DNA of 64,000 nucleotides. It comes from Leifsonia sp. Root4 (GTDB lineage Bacteria; Actinomycetota; Actinomycetes; Actinomycetales; Microbacteriaceae). The notes beneath the pieces are model-generated. The model did no database searches and had not been told where the DNA came from. It saw only the letters and a list, made by a program, of their open reading frames with translations. The translations under genes and the position numbers were made by a program. The stretch spans positions 881,100 through 945,099 of the forward strand of contig NZ_LMDN01000001.1 in assembly GCF_001425085.1 (NCBI RefSeq), written 5' to 3'. This document shows, in pieces, positions 51,069-60,093 of the stretch (position 1 is its first letter; the number at the start of each line of letters is the position of its first letter).

Positions 51069-52616
51069 ATGCATTGGAGCACGTCCCGCGGACGCACGGC
51101 AGTGCGCACGCTCGCAGCAGCGGCGATCGTCGCCGCTGTATTCCTCACCTCCGCCTGCGCTACCCCTGCGCCCCCGACTGAGCCGGGCGACGCCAACATC
51201 TCGCTCGGAATCCTTGGCGTTCCGCCCTCGCTCGACCCTGCGTACCTGGATGACGGCCAGTCTCAGTACATCTGGAACGGGGTCTTCGACACGCTGGTCT
51301 ATCTTGATACCGAGGGCCAGCTCCAGCCCAACGCAGCCGAGAGTTGGGAGTACTCGGATGACGCCTTGGATCTGACGCTGCACTTACGAGCCGGGATGAC
51401 TTTCAGTTCAGGAGCTCCGGTCGACGCGGAGGCGGTCAAGGCCACCCTTGATCGCACCCGGGCCGCATCGAGCACGCCGTCGTCGCGCCTTACGGCGATT
51501 GAATCAATCGAGGTAGTCGACGATCTCTCCGTCAAGCTGCACCTGTCACGACCCGACGGGGCACTGCTCTCGAATTTGGCTTTCGGCGCTGGAGTCATTG
51601 GCGATCCCGCGACCATCGAGGACGAAGCTACTGCTCTCCGCCCCGTCGGCTCCGGACCATACGTGATCGACGACGCCGCGACCACCAACGGCGCGACCTA
51701 CGTTCTGACACGTCGTGACGACCATTGGAACGCGGAGGCTTTCCCGTTCAAGACCGTCACGATCAAGGTCATCTCTGACAACGCCGCGGCGTTCAACGCG
51801 CTGCAGTCGGGCGAGATCTCGGCAGCGTCCGTGCAGCCCGATCAGGTTGCGGTTGCCGAAGGCGCCGGGTTCACGACCAAGACGCTCAACAACACCTCCC
51901 TTGCATCGCTTGTCCTGCTCGATCGCGCGGGCGAGCTGGTACCCGCGCTGGGCGATGCCCGCGTGCGCCAGGCCATCAACATGGCCTTCGACCGCGAGGG
52001 CCTGGCAACCAACGTCCTAAGGGGGCGGGGCGGTGTGACGCAGCAAATTTTCTACTCCGGCGCCTCTGGCCACGTGGACGCTCTCGACTCGACCTACTCG
52101 TTCGATGTCGATGGCGCGAAGGCGCTCCTGGCGGAGGCCGGCTACCCCGATGGATTCAGCCTGACACTCCCGAGCACGTTCCTCTCGACCCAGCTTGAGC
52201 CCCTCGTCACTCAGGCGCTGGGCGAGATCGGGATCGCTGCCGTGTGGGAGCCCGTGCCGGCCCAGGAGGTCGCGAGCTCGCTGGCAGCTAAGCGATACGG
52301 AGCTGCCTTCTACATCACGACAATTTCTGCCCAGTCTCGCGACCTGCAAACGTACTTTGGGCCGAGCGGGTTCCTGAACCCGTTCAACCCGTCGGACGCT
52401 GAGTTCAACGTCCTTTATGACGCGACGAACGCAGCCATCACGGACGACGAGATCGAGGCCTCCTACCAGGAGCTGAACACCTACCTGGTTGAAAACGCCT
52501 TCAGCGTTCCGCTGTTCTTTGCAGCTCAGACCTGGGCGACCGCGCCCGGCATCGAGTACCTCGGAAACGGCGGTGCCTACACCACCAGCGTCCGTCTGTT
52601 CGGTCTCTCGGACTAA
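51069..52616 (+). CDS. Dipeptide/oligopeptide-type ABC solute-binding lipoprotein (SBP family 5)
   Basis: This 515-residue exported lipoprotein has the signal helix TLAAAAIVAAVFLTSAC with a lipobox cysteine near residue 30. Family-5 features are ILGVPPSLDPAYLDDGQSQYIWNGVFDTLVY (named by its ends), FNALQSGEISAASVQPDQ and VRQAINMAFDREGL. AAAGGAG lies 6 bases before ATG 51069. Despite the family name, many members bind oligosaccharides or glycosides, which fits the glycosidases on both sides. It leads the importer operon running to 56275. Confidence 0.92.
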   Translation: MHWSTSRGRTAVRTLAAAAIVAAVFLTSACATPAPPTEPGDANISLGILGVPPSLDPAYLDDGQSQYIWNGVFDTLVYLDTEGQLQPNAAESWEYSDDALDLTLHLRAGMTFSSGAPVDAEAVKATLDRTRAASSTPSSRLTAIESIEVVDDLSVKLHLSRPDGALLSNLAFGAGVIGDPATIEDEATALRPVGSGPYVIDDAATTNGATYVLTRRDDHWNAEAFPFKTVTIKVISDNAAAFNALQSGEISAASVQPDQVAVAEGAGFTTKTLNNTSLASLVLLDRAGELVPALGDARVRQAINMAFDREGLATNVLRGRGGVTQQIFYSGASGHVDALDSTYSFDVDGAKALLAEAGYPDGFSLTLPSTFLSTQLEPLVTQALGEIGIAAVWEPVPAQEVASSLAAKRYGAAFYITTISAQSRDLQTYFGPSGFLNPFNPSDAEFNVLYDATNAAITDDEIEASYQELNTYLVENAFSVPLFFAAQTWATAPGIEYLGNGGAYTTSVRLFGLSD

Positions 52617-52684
52617 TTCCCTCCACTCTGGGTTGGGCGGCTGTGCCGCCCAACCCAGACCCTAGATTCCCGACACGGAGCCCC

Positions 52685-53626
52685 ATGATCTCCTATGCAG
52701 TACGCCGCTTGGCGGCAGGACTAGTTCTAGCGTTGCTGGTGACCGCCATCACGTTCTTCCTCCTGAGCTTCTCCTTCGACGATGTTGTTCTAAGCCTCGT
52801 CGGCCCTGGAGCGACTCCGGAGATCCTCGAGCAGCGGGCCAACTCGCTCGGCCTCGACAGACCCGTTCCCCTGCAGTACGGCGAATGGCTGCTGGGGGTT
52901 GTTCAGGGTGACTTGGGTGTCTCGTACTTCACGAATGAGCCCGTCGGCGCCGCCGCTATCTCGCGCCTAACCGTCACGCTCTCCATCGTCCTCTTCGCCC
53001 TCGTTGCCACCGCCATCATCGGTACCGCACTCGGCGTGATGGCCGCCACGCGCGCTGGCGCCGTGGACCGCGTCACGCAGTCTGTGTCACTGGTAGGACT
53101 CGTCGTCCCCAACCTACTTTTGGCGATCATGCTCGTGTACGTCTTCGCCATCCAGCTGGGACTCTTCCCCGCTACCGGCTTCACACCACTCACTACAGAC
53201 CCGGGCCGATGGCTAGCCTCGATAACGCTACCGACCATCGTCCTCGTAATCGGCGGCGTCGCGGGTATCGCGGCTCAAGTCCGCGGCGCGATGATCGACG
53301 AGCTGCGCAAGGATTACGTCCGCACGCTCACCACCCGTGGACTCCCCACCCGAACGATTGTGCTGCGCTACGCCTTGCGCGGGGCGGCCGGTCCGGCACT
53401 CACGGTGCTTTCGCTCGAGTTCATCGGCATGTTCAGCGGCGCCCTGATCATCGAGCGAGTCTTTGCTTTGCCAGGCTTCGGTACGTATGCATTCAACTCG
53501 TCCCTTCAGGGCGACATCCCCGTCATCATGGGCATCACTCTGTTCTCGGTGTTGCTCGTGGTGACCGTCAACCTTGTCGTCGATCTCGTCGGCGGTTGGC
53601 TTAACCCGAAAGCGAGAGCACTATGA
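52685..53626 (+). CDS. ABC transporter permease, DppB/OppB type
   Basis: This 313-residue inner-membrane permease has about six helices, the family start RRLAAGLVLALLVTAITFFLLSF (named by its ends) and LGLDRPVPLQYGEWLLGVVQGDLG. The EAA-like loop reads MIDELRKDYVRTLTTRGLPTRTIVLRYALR. GGAG lies 5 bases before ATG 52685. Its end overlaps the next gene as ATGA, so it pairs with the fused permease-ATPase as the channel of the importer. Confidence 0.93.
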   Translation: MISYAVRRLAAGLVLALLVTAITFFLLSFSFDDVVLSLVGPGATPEILEQRANSLGLDRPVPLQYGEWLLGVVQGDLGVSYFTNEPVGAAAISRLTVTLSIVLFALVATAIIGTALGVMAATRAGAVDRVTQSVSLVGLVVPNLLLAIMLVYVFAIQLGLFPATGFTPLTTDPGRWLASITLPTIVLVIGGVAGIAAQVRGAMIDELRKDYVRTLTTRGLPTRTIVLRYALRGAAGPALTVLSLEFIGMFSGALIIERVFALPGFGTYAFNSSLQGDIPVIMGITLFSVLLVVTVNLVVDLVGGWLNPKARAL

Positions 53627-55425
53627 GCACCGTCAGTATCGCTATCTCATCGGCCGAGGCCAAACGTCCACGTCGTTCGCCGTTCGGACGACTCTGTCGC
53701 GATCCGCAAGCGATTGTCTCCGGATCGATCCTGATCGTCTTGGCGATCCTCGGCGCCCTTGCACCGTTGATCGCAACCAACGGACCGAACGATGCCACGC
53801 TCAGCCTCATCAACGCTCCGATCGGAACGGAAGGGTATCCACTCGGCGGAGACAGCAGCGGGCGCGACATCTACTCACGTCTGTTGTTTTCGCTGGGTAC
53901 CAGCTTTCAGTCGGCACTGATCGGCACGGGCGTCGCACTCCTCGTCGGAGTCAGCGCAGGGTTGATCGGCGGCTACCTAAGCAATCGAGTACGCAGCGGC
54001 ACCGACTGGCTGTTCAACCTCGTTATGACCTTTCCTGGACTCCTGGTCCTGATCCTGCTCATGCCGGTGACACGGGGCGACTTCCGCGTGACAATGGTGC
54101 TTTTCGGCATCATCATCTCGCCCACGATCTATCGGATCGTTCGCAACCAAGTGGTATCGGTCAAGCACGAACTCTTCGTGGACGCTGCCCGTGTCTCCGG
54201 CTTGTCGAATCTCAGGATCTTGACGAGGCACGTCCTCTTCGTGATTCGCGGCCCGATCATCATTGCTGCAGCCTTCCTCGCGAACTCCGCAATTGGGGCC
54301 CAGTCGGGACTCGCATTCCTCGGGTTGGGCTCCACCGACGTGCCCAGCTTCGGGGCGATGATCGCCGCGGCATTCATAAACCTGTACACCTACCCCCTTC
54401 AGCTCCTGTGGCCGAGCCTGGCTCTCGGACTTATCACGGCCTCGCTGGTTCTCCTCGGCAACTCGCTCCGCGATGCTCTCGAGGGCGCCCGACCGAAGGC
54501 ATCGAAGGCCGGAGCGGCAGCTCGCTCGATACAAAAGGCCCAGGGGATCGCATCCTCCAAGGGCGGCAGCGGCACCTCGTCAAGCCTGCTCAGCATCGAG
54601 AACCTCGCCGTAGCATACCCGGCCGGATCAGAACTCGTCGAGGTTGTCCACGACGTATCACTTCGGGTCGAGGCAGGCGAGATCGTCGGTTTGGTCGGCG
54701 AATCCGGTTCGGGCAAGACCCAGACGGCGTTCTCGGTCCTGGGCGTGCTCCCTCCGGAGGCGATCATCACTTCCGGTCGGATCCTACTTGAGGGTCGGGA
54801 CATCGTCGGACTCCCAGCCGCTGAGCTCAACCGCCTGCGAGGTCGCACCATCGCCTACATACCTCAGGAGCCGATGAGCAACCTCGTACCCACCTCGACG
54901 GTGGGAGCGCAGCTCGTTGCGGGGCTACGCGCGACCACGCCCCTCGGCAAGAAGGAAGCCAAGGAGCGGATCCTCGGGCTATTGCGACGGGTCGGCATCG
55001 TCGACCCCGATCGGGTCTTCTCGTCCTACCCACACCAGATCTCCGGGGGAATGGCTCAGAGAGCACTCATCGCTGGCGCAGTCGCCAGTCGTCCGAAGCT
55101 ATTGATTGCGGACGAGCCCACCACCGCCCTAGATGTGACAGTGCAGGCCGAAATCCTCGACCTTCTCCGCGACCTCCAGCAGACCCTCGATATGGGTGTC
55201 CTCATCGTCACCCACAACTTCGGCGTCGTCGCAGACCTCTGCGACCGGGTGCTGGTGATGAACCACGGACGCATCGTCGAGGAGGGAAACGCCCACGAGC
55301 TGTTCGCATCGCCGAAGGACGAGTACACGCGTCAGCTTCTAGATTCGATTCTCGACGAGACCACGGTCCGCAGCGATCCGCCCCGCGAACGTTCGTTCGT
55401 TTCAAGCGAACAAGGAAAGGCCTGA
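53623..55425 (+). CDS. Fused ABC permease-ATPase (DppC-DppD type)
   Basis: This 600-residue protein joins two usually separate subunits. Residues 1 to about 290 form a DppC-type permease (DSSGRDIYSRLLFSLGTSF, then VSVKHELFVDAARVSGLSN as EAA loop). A linker rich in Ala, Ser and Gly (about 290-320) leads to the ATPase with Walker A GESGSGKTQ, Q-loop YIPQEPM, signature ISGGMAQR and Walker B LLIADEP. The fusion keeps the reading frame with no stop, so it is a real gene. Such DppC-DppD fusions are found in several actinobacteria. It is followed 4 bases later by the second ATPase gene. Confidence 0.93.
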   Translation: MSTVSIAISSAEAKRPRRSPFGRLCRDPQAIVSGSILIVLAILGALAPLIATNGPNDATLSLINAPIGTEGYPLGGDSSGRDIYSRLLFSLGTSFQSALIGTGVALLVGVSAGLIGGYLSNRVRSGTDWLFNLVMTFPGLLVLILLMPVTRGDFRVTMVLFGIIISPTIYRIVRNQVVSVKHELFVDAARVSGLSNLRILTRHVLFVIRGPIIIAAAFLANSAIGAQSGLAFLGLGSTDVPSFGAMIAAAFINLYTYPLQLLWPSLALGLITASLVLLGNSLRDALEGARPKASKAGAAARSIQKAQGIASSKGGSGTSSSLLSIENLAVAYPAGSELVEVVHDVSLRVEAGEIVGLVGESGSGKTQTAFSVLGVLPPEAIITSGRILLEGRDIVGLPAAELNRLRGRTIAYIPQEPMSNLVPTSTVGAQLVAGLRATTPLGKKEAKERILGLLRRVGIVDPDRVFSSYPHQISGGMAQRALIAGAVASRPKLLIADEPTTALDVTVQAEILDLLRDLQQTLDMGVLIVTHNFGVVADLCDRVLVMNHGRIVEEGNAHELFASPKDEYTRQLLDSILDETTVRSDPPRERSFVSSEQGKA

Positions 55426-55429
55426 TCCA

Positions 55430-56275
55430 ATGACGCTTCTTGAAATCTCCGATCTGCGAGTCAGCTACCCCACTCCAGGGTTCAGAAAGCCACCCAAGGA
55501 GGTGCTGCACGGAATCACACTCGACATACACGAAGGCGAAACCGTGGGTCTTGTGGGCGAGTCCGGCTCCGGGAAGACCACGATCGGCCGCGCCGTCCTC
55601 GGGTTGGCCCCGATCACGGGCGGGACCATCCGCCTACTCGGTACAGATGTCACCCATGCAACAGCCACCCAGCGCCGCCGGCTTTCCCGCGATCTGCAAG
55701 TGGTCTTCCAGGATCCGTACACCTCGCTCAACCCGTCGATGTCGGTCGGCGACATTCTCAGTGAGCCACTGGTCACACAAGGCATGGGCCGCAAGGACGC
55801 CCGTCGACGGGTACGTAGCCTCCTCGACCAGGTGGGCCTCCCACTCGATGCGGCCGAGCGACTGCCGCGGGAGTTCAGCGGCGGTCAACGCCAACGGGTC
55901 GCCATTGCGCGCGCTCTGGCCCCGAGTCCGAAGCTCATCGTCTGTGACGAACCTGTGTCGGCGCTGGACCTATCGACTCAGGCACGGGTGCTCGACCTGT
56001 TCTTAGAAATCCAGCGCGACACAGGCGTGGCCTACCTCTTCATCTCGCACGACCTCGCGGTCGTAAGGCATGTCTCACACCGCGTCGCCGTGGCGTATCA
56101 CGGCGACATCGTCGAGATAGGCGACGCGGCCACGGTCACGCTCACGCCCCGACACGAGTACACCAAACGGCTACTCCTCGCCGCGCCGATCCCCGACCCT
56201 GCGTTACAAGCCGAGCGGCGCGCCGAGCGGCGACGTGCCCTAGACGCGCAGGAGGCCGCGTCCATCGCCTCGTGA
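55430..56275 (+). CDS. ABC transporter ATPase, DppF/OppF type
   Basis: This 281-residue cytosolic ATPase powers the importer with the fused ATPase. Walker A is GESGSGKTTIG, the Q-loop FQDPYTSLNPSMSVG is typical of DppF, the signature is FSGGQRQRV and Walker B LIVCDEPVSALD. It starts 4 bases after the upstream stop with GGAAAGG before. Unlike many DppF proteins it has only a short C-terminal tail (AERRAERRRALDAQEAA). It ends the operon and converges on the second TetR gene. Confidence 0.94.
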   Translation: MTLLEISDLRVSYPTPGFRKPPKEVLHGITLDIHEGETVGLVGESGSGKTTIGRAVLGLAPITGGTIRLLGTDVTHATATQRRRLSRDLQVVFQDPYTSLNPSMSVGDILSEPLVTQGMGRKDARRRVRSLLDQVGLPLDAAERLPREFSGGQRQRVAIARALAPSPKLIVCDEPVSALDLSTQARVLDLFLEIQRDTGVAYLFISHDLAVVRHVSHRVAVAYHGDIVEIGDAATVTLTPRHEYTKRLLLAAPIPDPALQAERRAERRRALDAQEAASIAS

Positions 56276-56283
56276 GATCGGTC

Positions 56284-56919
56284 TCAGACGTCAATGTCGG
56301 CGACCGATTGCACAAAAGCGCGCATCCCCGCCTCGACGTCAACCGAAGTCGGGTCATAAAGCCATTGGATCTGAAGTCCGTCAAGGGCGGCGATATACAG
56401 GCTCGCCAGTTGACCCGGCGTGGCCTCAGTTTTGAGCCGACCTGTGTCACGCAGCTCCGTGAACACCATTGTGAGTCGCATACGGAACCGCTCGTATCGC
56501 AGCAAATGGTGATCGTGCGCCGGATGCGTTTGTGCAGTGGCCTCGGCGGACAACATGCTGTGAAGTTGGATCAGAGCGGGTCGGGCAGCGTTGTCACGGA
56601 TGACGGCCATCTGGGCGTGGAGCGTGTTCGATTCAGGGGCCTCTCGAATTACCCGAGCGTTCTGCTCCTGCCGGGCGTGGAGCACCGCGTCGAGAAGGTC
56701 GCGCTTCGTAGCGAAATGGTGCAGCAGGCCAGTCTGGCTGATCCCGGCCCGCAGGGCGATGTCCTTCATAGTCGCGCCATGGAAGCCGCTGACACTGAAC
56801 TCCTCAATGCACGCATCCAGGATGCGCGCCCGCACCTCGGCGGATTTGGCGTACGGCCCGCGCACTTTCGCGTTCTTATTGCTGCCCGCGGCATCAGCCG
56901 GGCGGTTCTCCATCGACAC
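56284..56919 (-). CDS. TetR-family regulator (second paralogue)
   Basis: This 211-residue regulator has a basic N-terminal tail, then a helix-turn-helix at about residues 50-70 (TMKDIALRAGISQTGLLHHFATK). The ligand domain shares MLSAEATAQTHPAHD and LDGLQIQWLYDP with the TetR protein at 50226-50801, so the two regulators probably bind related ligands. It ends 8 bases from the importer ATPase gene and starts 136 bases from the divergent GH3 gene. It probably controls the GH3-Gfo/Idh operon and perhaps the importer. I could not find a clear palindrome in this short region. Confidence 0.9.
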   Translation of the reverse strand: MSMENRPADAAGSNKNAKVRGPYAKSAEVRARILDACIEEFSVSGFHGATMKDIALRAGISQTGLLHHFATKRDLLDAVLHARQEQNARVIREAPESNTLHAQMAVIRDNAARPALIQLHSMLSAEATAQTHPAHDHHLLRYERFRMRLTMVFTELRDTGRLKTEATPGQLASLYIAALDGLQIQWLYDPTSVDVEAGMRAFVQSVADIDV

Positions 56920-57055
56920 GGCTCCCAGTGTAGCGCGCCATGACTATCCGAAAACCGAACTACCCGTCCCACTAACTTCTATGGCAAGACCTCGGCAAAA
57001 AGTTGAAATCCACACGATGGCACCAAATTCAATCACGATATTCAGGAGCACCACT

Positions 57056-58783
57056 ATGACCGGAAACACGCACTTTCCCTACCAGGACCCCACGCTCTCG
57101 CCGGAACAGCGTGCGGACGACTTGCTGACACGGATGGACACGCAGGACAAAGCGGGGCTGATGTTTCACCCCCGGGGCGGTCACGCCGGCCTAGACCAGC
57201 CGAGCGTCTTCGACACCCCCTCCACAAAGGAGCTGGTACACAGAAGGATCAACCACTTCAACACGCTGCAGGGCGGAAGCGCGCGAGCGATGGCTGAATG
57301 GCACAACAGCGCACAGAGCGCAGCATTGAGCCTCCCACTCGGTATTCCCGTCACCTTCTCCACTGATCCGCGCCATTCATTTGGCTACAACCCGGGCACG
57401 TCGCTGCGCACAAGTGCATTCTCGCAATGGCCCGAATTCCTTGGCTTCGGAGCAATCGACGACGTGGAGCTCACGCGGGCGTACGCGGACACAGTGCGGC
57501 GCGAATACCTCGCTGTCGGCATCCGCGTCTCACTCCACCCACAGATCGACCTAGCGACCGACTCGCGCTGGGCCCGCGCCGTTGGCACCTTCGGCGAAAG
57601 TGCGGACGTCGCGGCCCGGCATGGCGTGGCCTACGTCGAGGGCCTGCAGGGCGAACAGGTCGGGGCTGACTCGGTGTCGGCCATGGCGAAACACTTTCCT
57701 GGCGGAGGCCCGCAGAAAGATGGCGAGGACCCCCACTTTTCCTACGGCAGGGAACAGATCTACCCGGGCGGGCAGTTTGAACTTCACCTAGGTCCGTTCA
57801 AAGCAGTGATCGCCGCGGGCGTCGCCCAACTGATGCCCTACTATGGCATGCCCATCGGTCTTGAGTACGAAGAGGTCGGCTTTGGCTTCAATGCCGGGAT
57901 CATCGACGGCCTCCTTCGCGGTGAACTGGGATTCGATGGGATCGTGTGCGCGGACTGGAGCATTCTGAGCCGCAACTACTGGGGCGTCGAGGGCCTGACC
58001 TACGCCGAGCGGATGGTCAAAGCCATCGAGGCAGGCGTCGACCAGTTCGGCGGCGAAACCGATGTGGATGCTCTTGTCCAGCTCATCGCATCGGGACGGA
58101 TCACCGAAGCGCGCATTGATCGTTCGGCGCGCCGGCTGCTGATCGAAAAATTCCGCCTAGGCCTGTTCGAATCACCGTACGTCGATGCTGACCAAGCTGA
58201 GCGGATCGTCGGAATCCCGTCCGATCGCGAGGCGGGCATTCGCGCACAAGCACTCGCCATCACGCCACTTGTCAATCGGGAGGGAGCGGCCCACCTGCCA
58301 TTGGCACGCGGCATCGCGGTCTTCAGCGAGGGCATCGATACTGATCAACTCGCGACGTACGCGCGGATCGTCGACTCTCCAGCCGAAGCTGATGTGGCGA
58401 TCATCCGTCTCGCTGCCCCGTGGGACCCTCGGGGTCAAGCGGGGACGTTGGAGTCATACTTCCACGCAGGTTCGCTCGAGTTCGCTCCCGAGACGCGGGC
58501 GCACATCGAGGAGATCGCCCGAAGCGTCCCGACCGTCATCGATGTCTACTTGGACCGTCCGGCCATCCTTGCCCCGCTTGTCGACCTCGCTCACTCTCTA
58601 ACGGTTGACTTCGGGGCAGGAGACGAGGCTCTCCTGCAGGTCATCTTCGGGGAGGTCGTTCCAACAGGCACGCTTCCCTTCGACGTGCCATCATCAATGG
58701 CTGCGGTCTCGGAAAGCCGACCCGATGTGCCATTCGACACCACGGCCCCCACGTTCCGCTTCGGGGACGGTCTCGTCCTGTGA
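57056..58783 (+). CDS. Glycoside hydrolase family 3, short form
   Basis: This 575-residue GH3 enzyme has no signal peptide. The barrel shows IPVTFSTDPRHSFG, MAKHFPGGGP (the family KH(F/W)PG motif) and the nucleophile aspartate in FDGIVCADWSIL. The C-terminal alpha/beta domain is short (IVDSPAEADVAIIRLAAPWDPRG, VIFGEVVPTGTLPFDVP), and the FnIII domain is absent, unlike the enzyme at 47777. AGGAGCACCACT precedes ATG 57056; the longer frame runs antisense through the TetR gene. Its end overlaps the Gfo/Idh gene as GTGA. It probably removes a glucose- or xylose-type unit from an imported glycoside. Confidence 0.9.
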   Translation: MTGNTHFPYQDPTLSPEQRADDLLTRMDTQDKAGLMFHPRGGHAGLDQPSVFDTPSTKELVHRRINHFNTLQGGSARAMAEWHNSAQSAALSLPLGIPVTFSTDPRHSFGYNPGTSLRTSAFSQWPEFLGFGAIDDVELTRAYADTVRREYLAVGIRVSLHPQIDLATDSRWARAVGTFGESADVAARHGVAYVEGLQGEQVGADSVSAMAKHFPGGGPQKDGEDPHFSYGREQIYPGGQFELHLGPFKAVIAAGVAQLMPYYGMPIGLEYEEVGFGFNAGIIDGLLRGELGFDGIVCADWSILSRNYWGVEGLTYAERMVKAIEAGVDQFGGETDVDALVQLIASGRITEARIDRSARRLLIEKFRLGLFESPYVDADQAERIVGIPSDREAGIRAQALAITPLVNREGAAHLPLARGIAVFSEGIDTDQLATYARIVDSPAEADVAIIRLAAPWDPRGQAGTLESYFHAGSLEFAPETRAHIEEIARSVPTVIDVYLDRPAILAPLVDLAHSLTVDFGAGDEALLQVIFGEVVPTGTLPFDVPSSMAAVSESRPDVPFDTTAPTFRFGDGLVL

Positions 58784-59769
58784 CCCGAACCTCGCTGCGT
58801 TGGGCCATCGTCGGCGCCGCCTCAGTGTCGACCAAAGTCGTCGCCGATCTCCGCCGCGTGGCCGACAACCAGATCGTCGTTGTCTACAGTCGCGACGGGG
58901 CGAAGGCGGCGTCCTTTGCGAAAGCCAACGAAATCTCGCGGAGCACCGACGACCTCGCGGTCCTTGAGGATCCGGACGTTGATGTCGTCTATCTGGCGAC
59001 TCCCGCCGCCACACATCGCCAGCTGACGGAAAGGGCGATTCGGGCGGGCAAGCATGTCCTCGTAGAGAAGCCCCTGGCATTCACCGCTGCCGAGGTCGCG
59101 GAGTTGTTCGCCATCGCACGCGAGCATGGCGTCTTCCTGATGGAGGGCATGTGGATGAAGTTCACTCCGGCCTTCGAACGACTCCTCGAGGAGTTGGAAC
59201 GCGGGCGGATCGGCCCCGTACAAAGTGTCCGCGCTGCATTCGGACTGCCGGCGCCGGAGCCACACACCGGCAGCCGCTGGGATCCGACTCTGGGAGGCGG
59301 CGTGCTGAGGGACCAAGGCGTTTATCCGATCGCGCTCGCTCAGGCGCTGCTTGGGTCCCCAGACACGATCATCTGCCATGGCATCATCCGCGACGATGGA
59401 CTGGACGTGTCGTGCCAGTTGCTCCTGCGCTATGGCGACGGGCGCCACGCCCAGCTTGCGACGTCCATGCTCGAGTTCAGCGATCTGGGGGCGGCCATCG
59501 CAGGCCCCCGCGGCTGGATCGATCTGCGCGCGCCGTTCTGGAATTCGCCGGAGCTGGTTCTGCACACCGACGATGCTCGACGAATCTTCGACGAGCCCGA
59601 ACGCCTCCCAATGGAGCGAGAGGGCTACGGCTACACCCCGATGCTCCGCGCGGTAAGCGAGGCCGTGCTTACCGGACGGACACAGCACCCACGTCACGAT
59701 GAGGCAGCGACGATCGCCGTGTTCACCACCATCGACGGGGCGCTCGGCCAACTTCGGCTCGAGAAGTAG
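58780..59769 (+). CDS. Gfo/Idh/MocA-family oxidoreductase
   Basis: This 329-residue NAD(P)-dependent enzyme has the Rossmann start RWAIVGAASVSTKVVADL, the VVYLATPAATH motif and the conserved EKP in VLVEKPLAFT near residue 97. The C-terminal domain (SRWDPTLGGGVLRDQGVYPIALAQ, named by its ends) fits sugar dehydrogenases, including those that oxidise C3 of sugar rings before non-hydrolytic cleavage. The GTG start overlaps the GH3 stop (GTGA), so both are coupled. Its role in sugar or aglycone oxidation is inferred. Confidence 0.92.
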   Translation: MTRTSLRWAIVGAASVSTKVVADLRRVADNQIVVVYSRDGAKAASFAKANEISRSTDDLAVLEDPDVDVVYLATPAATHRQLTERAIRAGKHVLVEKPLAFTAAEVAELFAIAREHGVFLMEGMWMKFTPAFERLLEELERGRIGPVQSVRAAFGLPAPEPHTGSRWDPTLGGGVLRDQGVYPIALAQALLGSPDTIICHGIIRDDGLDVSCQLLLRYGDGRHAQLATSMLEFSDLGAAIAGPRGWIDLRAPFWNSPELVLHTDDARRIFDEPERLPMEREGYGYTPMLRAVSEAVLTGRTQHPRHDEAATIAVFTTIDGALGQLRLEK

Positions 59770-60093
59770 TCGTGTCGTCTGGCAAACGCCAATGATGCGC
59801 GGTACCGAAACGTCCTGCTCTGCGTACCTACTACAGCGAGGTGCATACAGAGCTCATCCGGACTCATCCCGCCGAGCGTCACAGGCCCGCCGCCGCCACG
59901 CTGGCCGGCGGTGCGGCTTGGCGGAAGCGCAACGCGGCCCGACAGTCGCATCGAAACTGGCTCGGGTGGGTGCTCGGGTGACCGAGCATCCTCCTAGGTC
60001 TCTCCTCCTCGGTGTTCTCTGGCCATTGCTCGGGGAAGTCTCCCACCGCAATACGTGGCGGCCCCCTTGGGTCGAAATTCTTAGGAGCGCACG
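59770..60093. other. Intergenic stretch between convergent genes
   Basis: About 320 bases between the end of the oxidoreductase gene and the end of the GH43 gene. I see no gene, repeat or strong terminator. Short frames on both strands are not supported. Confidence 0.45.

Noticed and set aside
53574-54791. Plus-strand open frame of 405 codons
   Set aside because: It overlaps the fused permease-ATPase in another frame and has a basic, non-hydrophobic composition without motifs.
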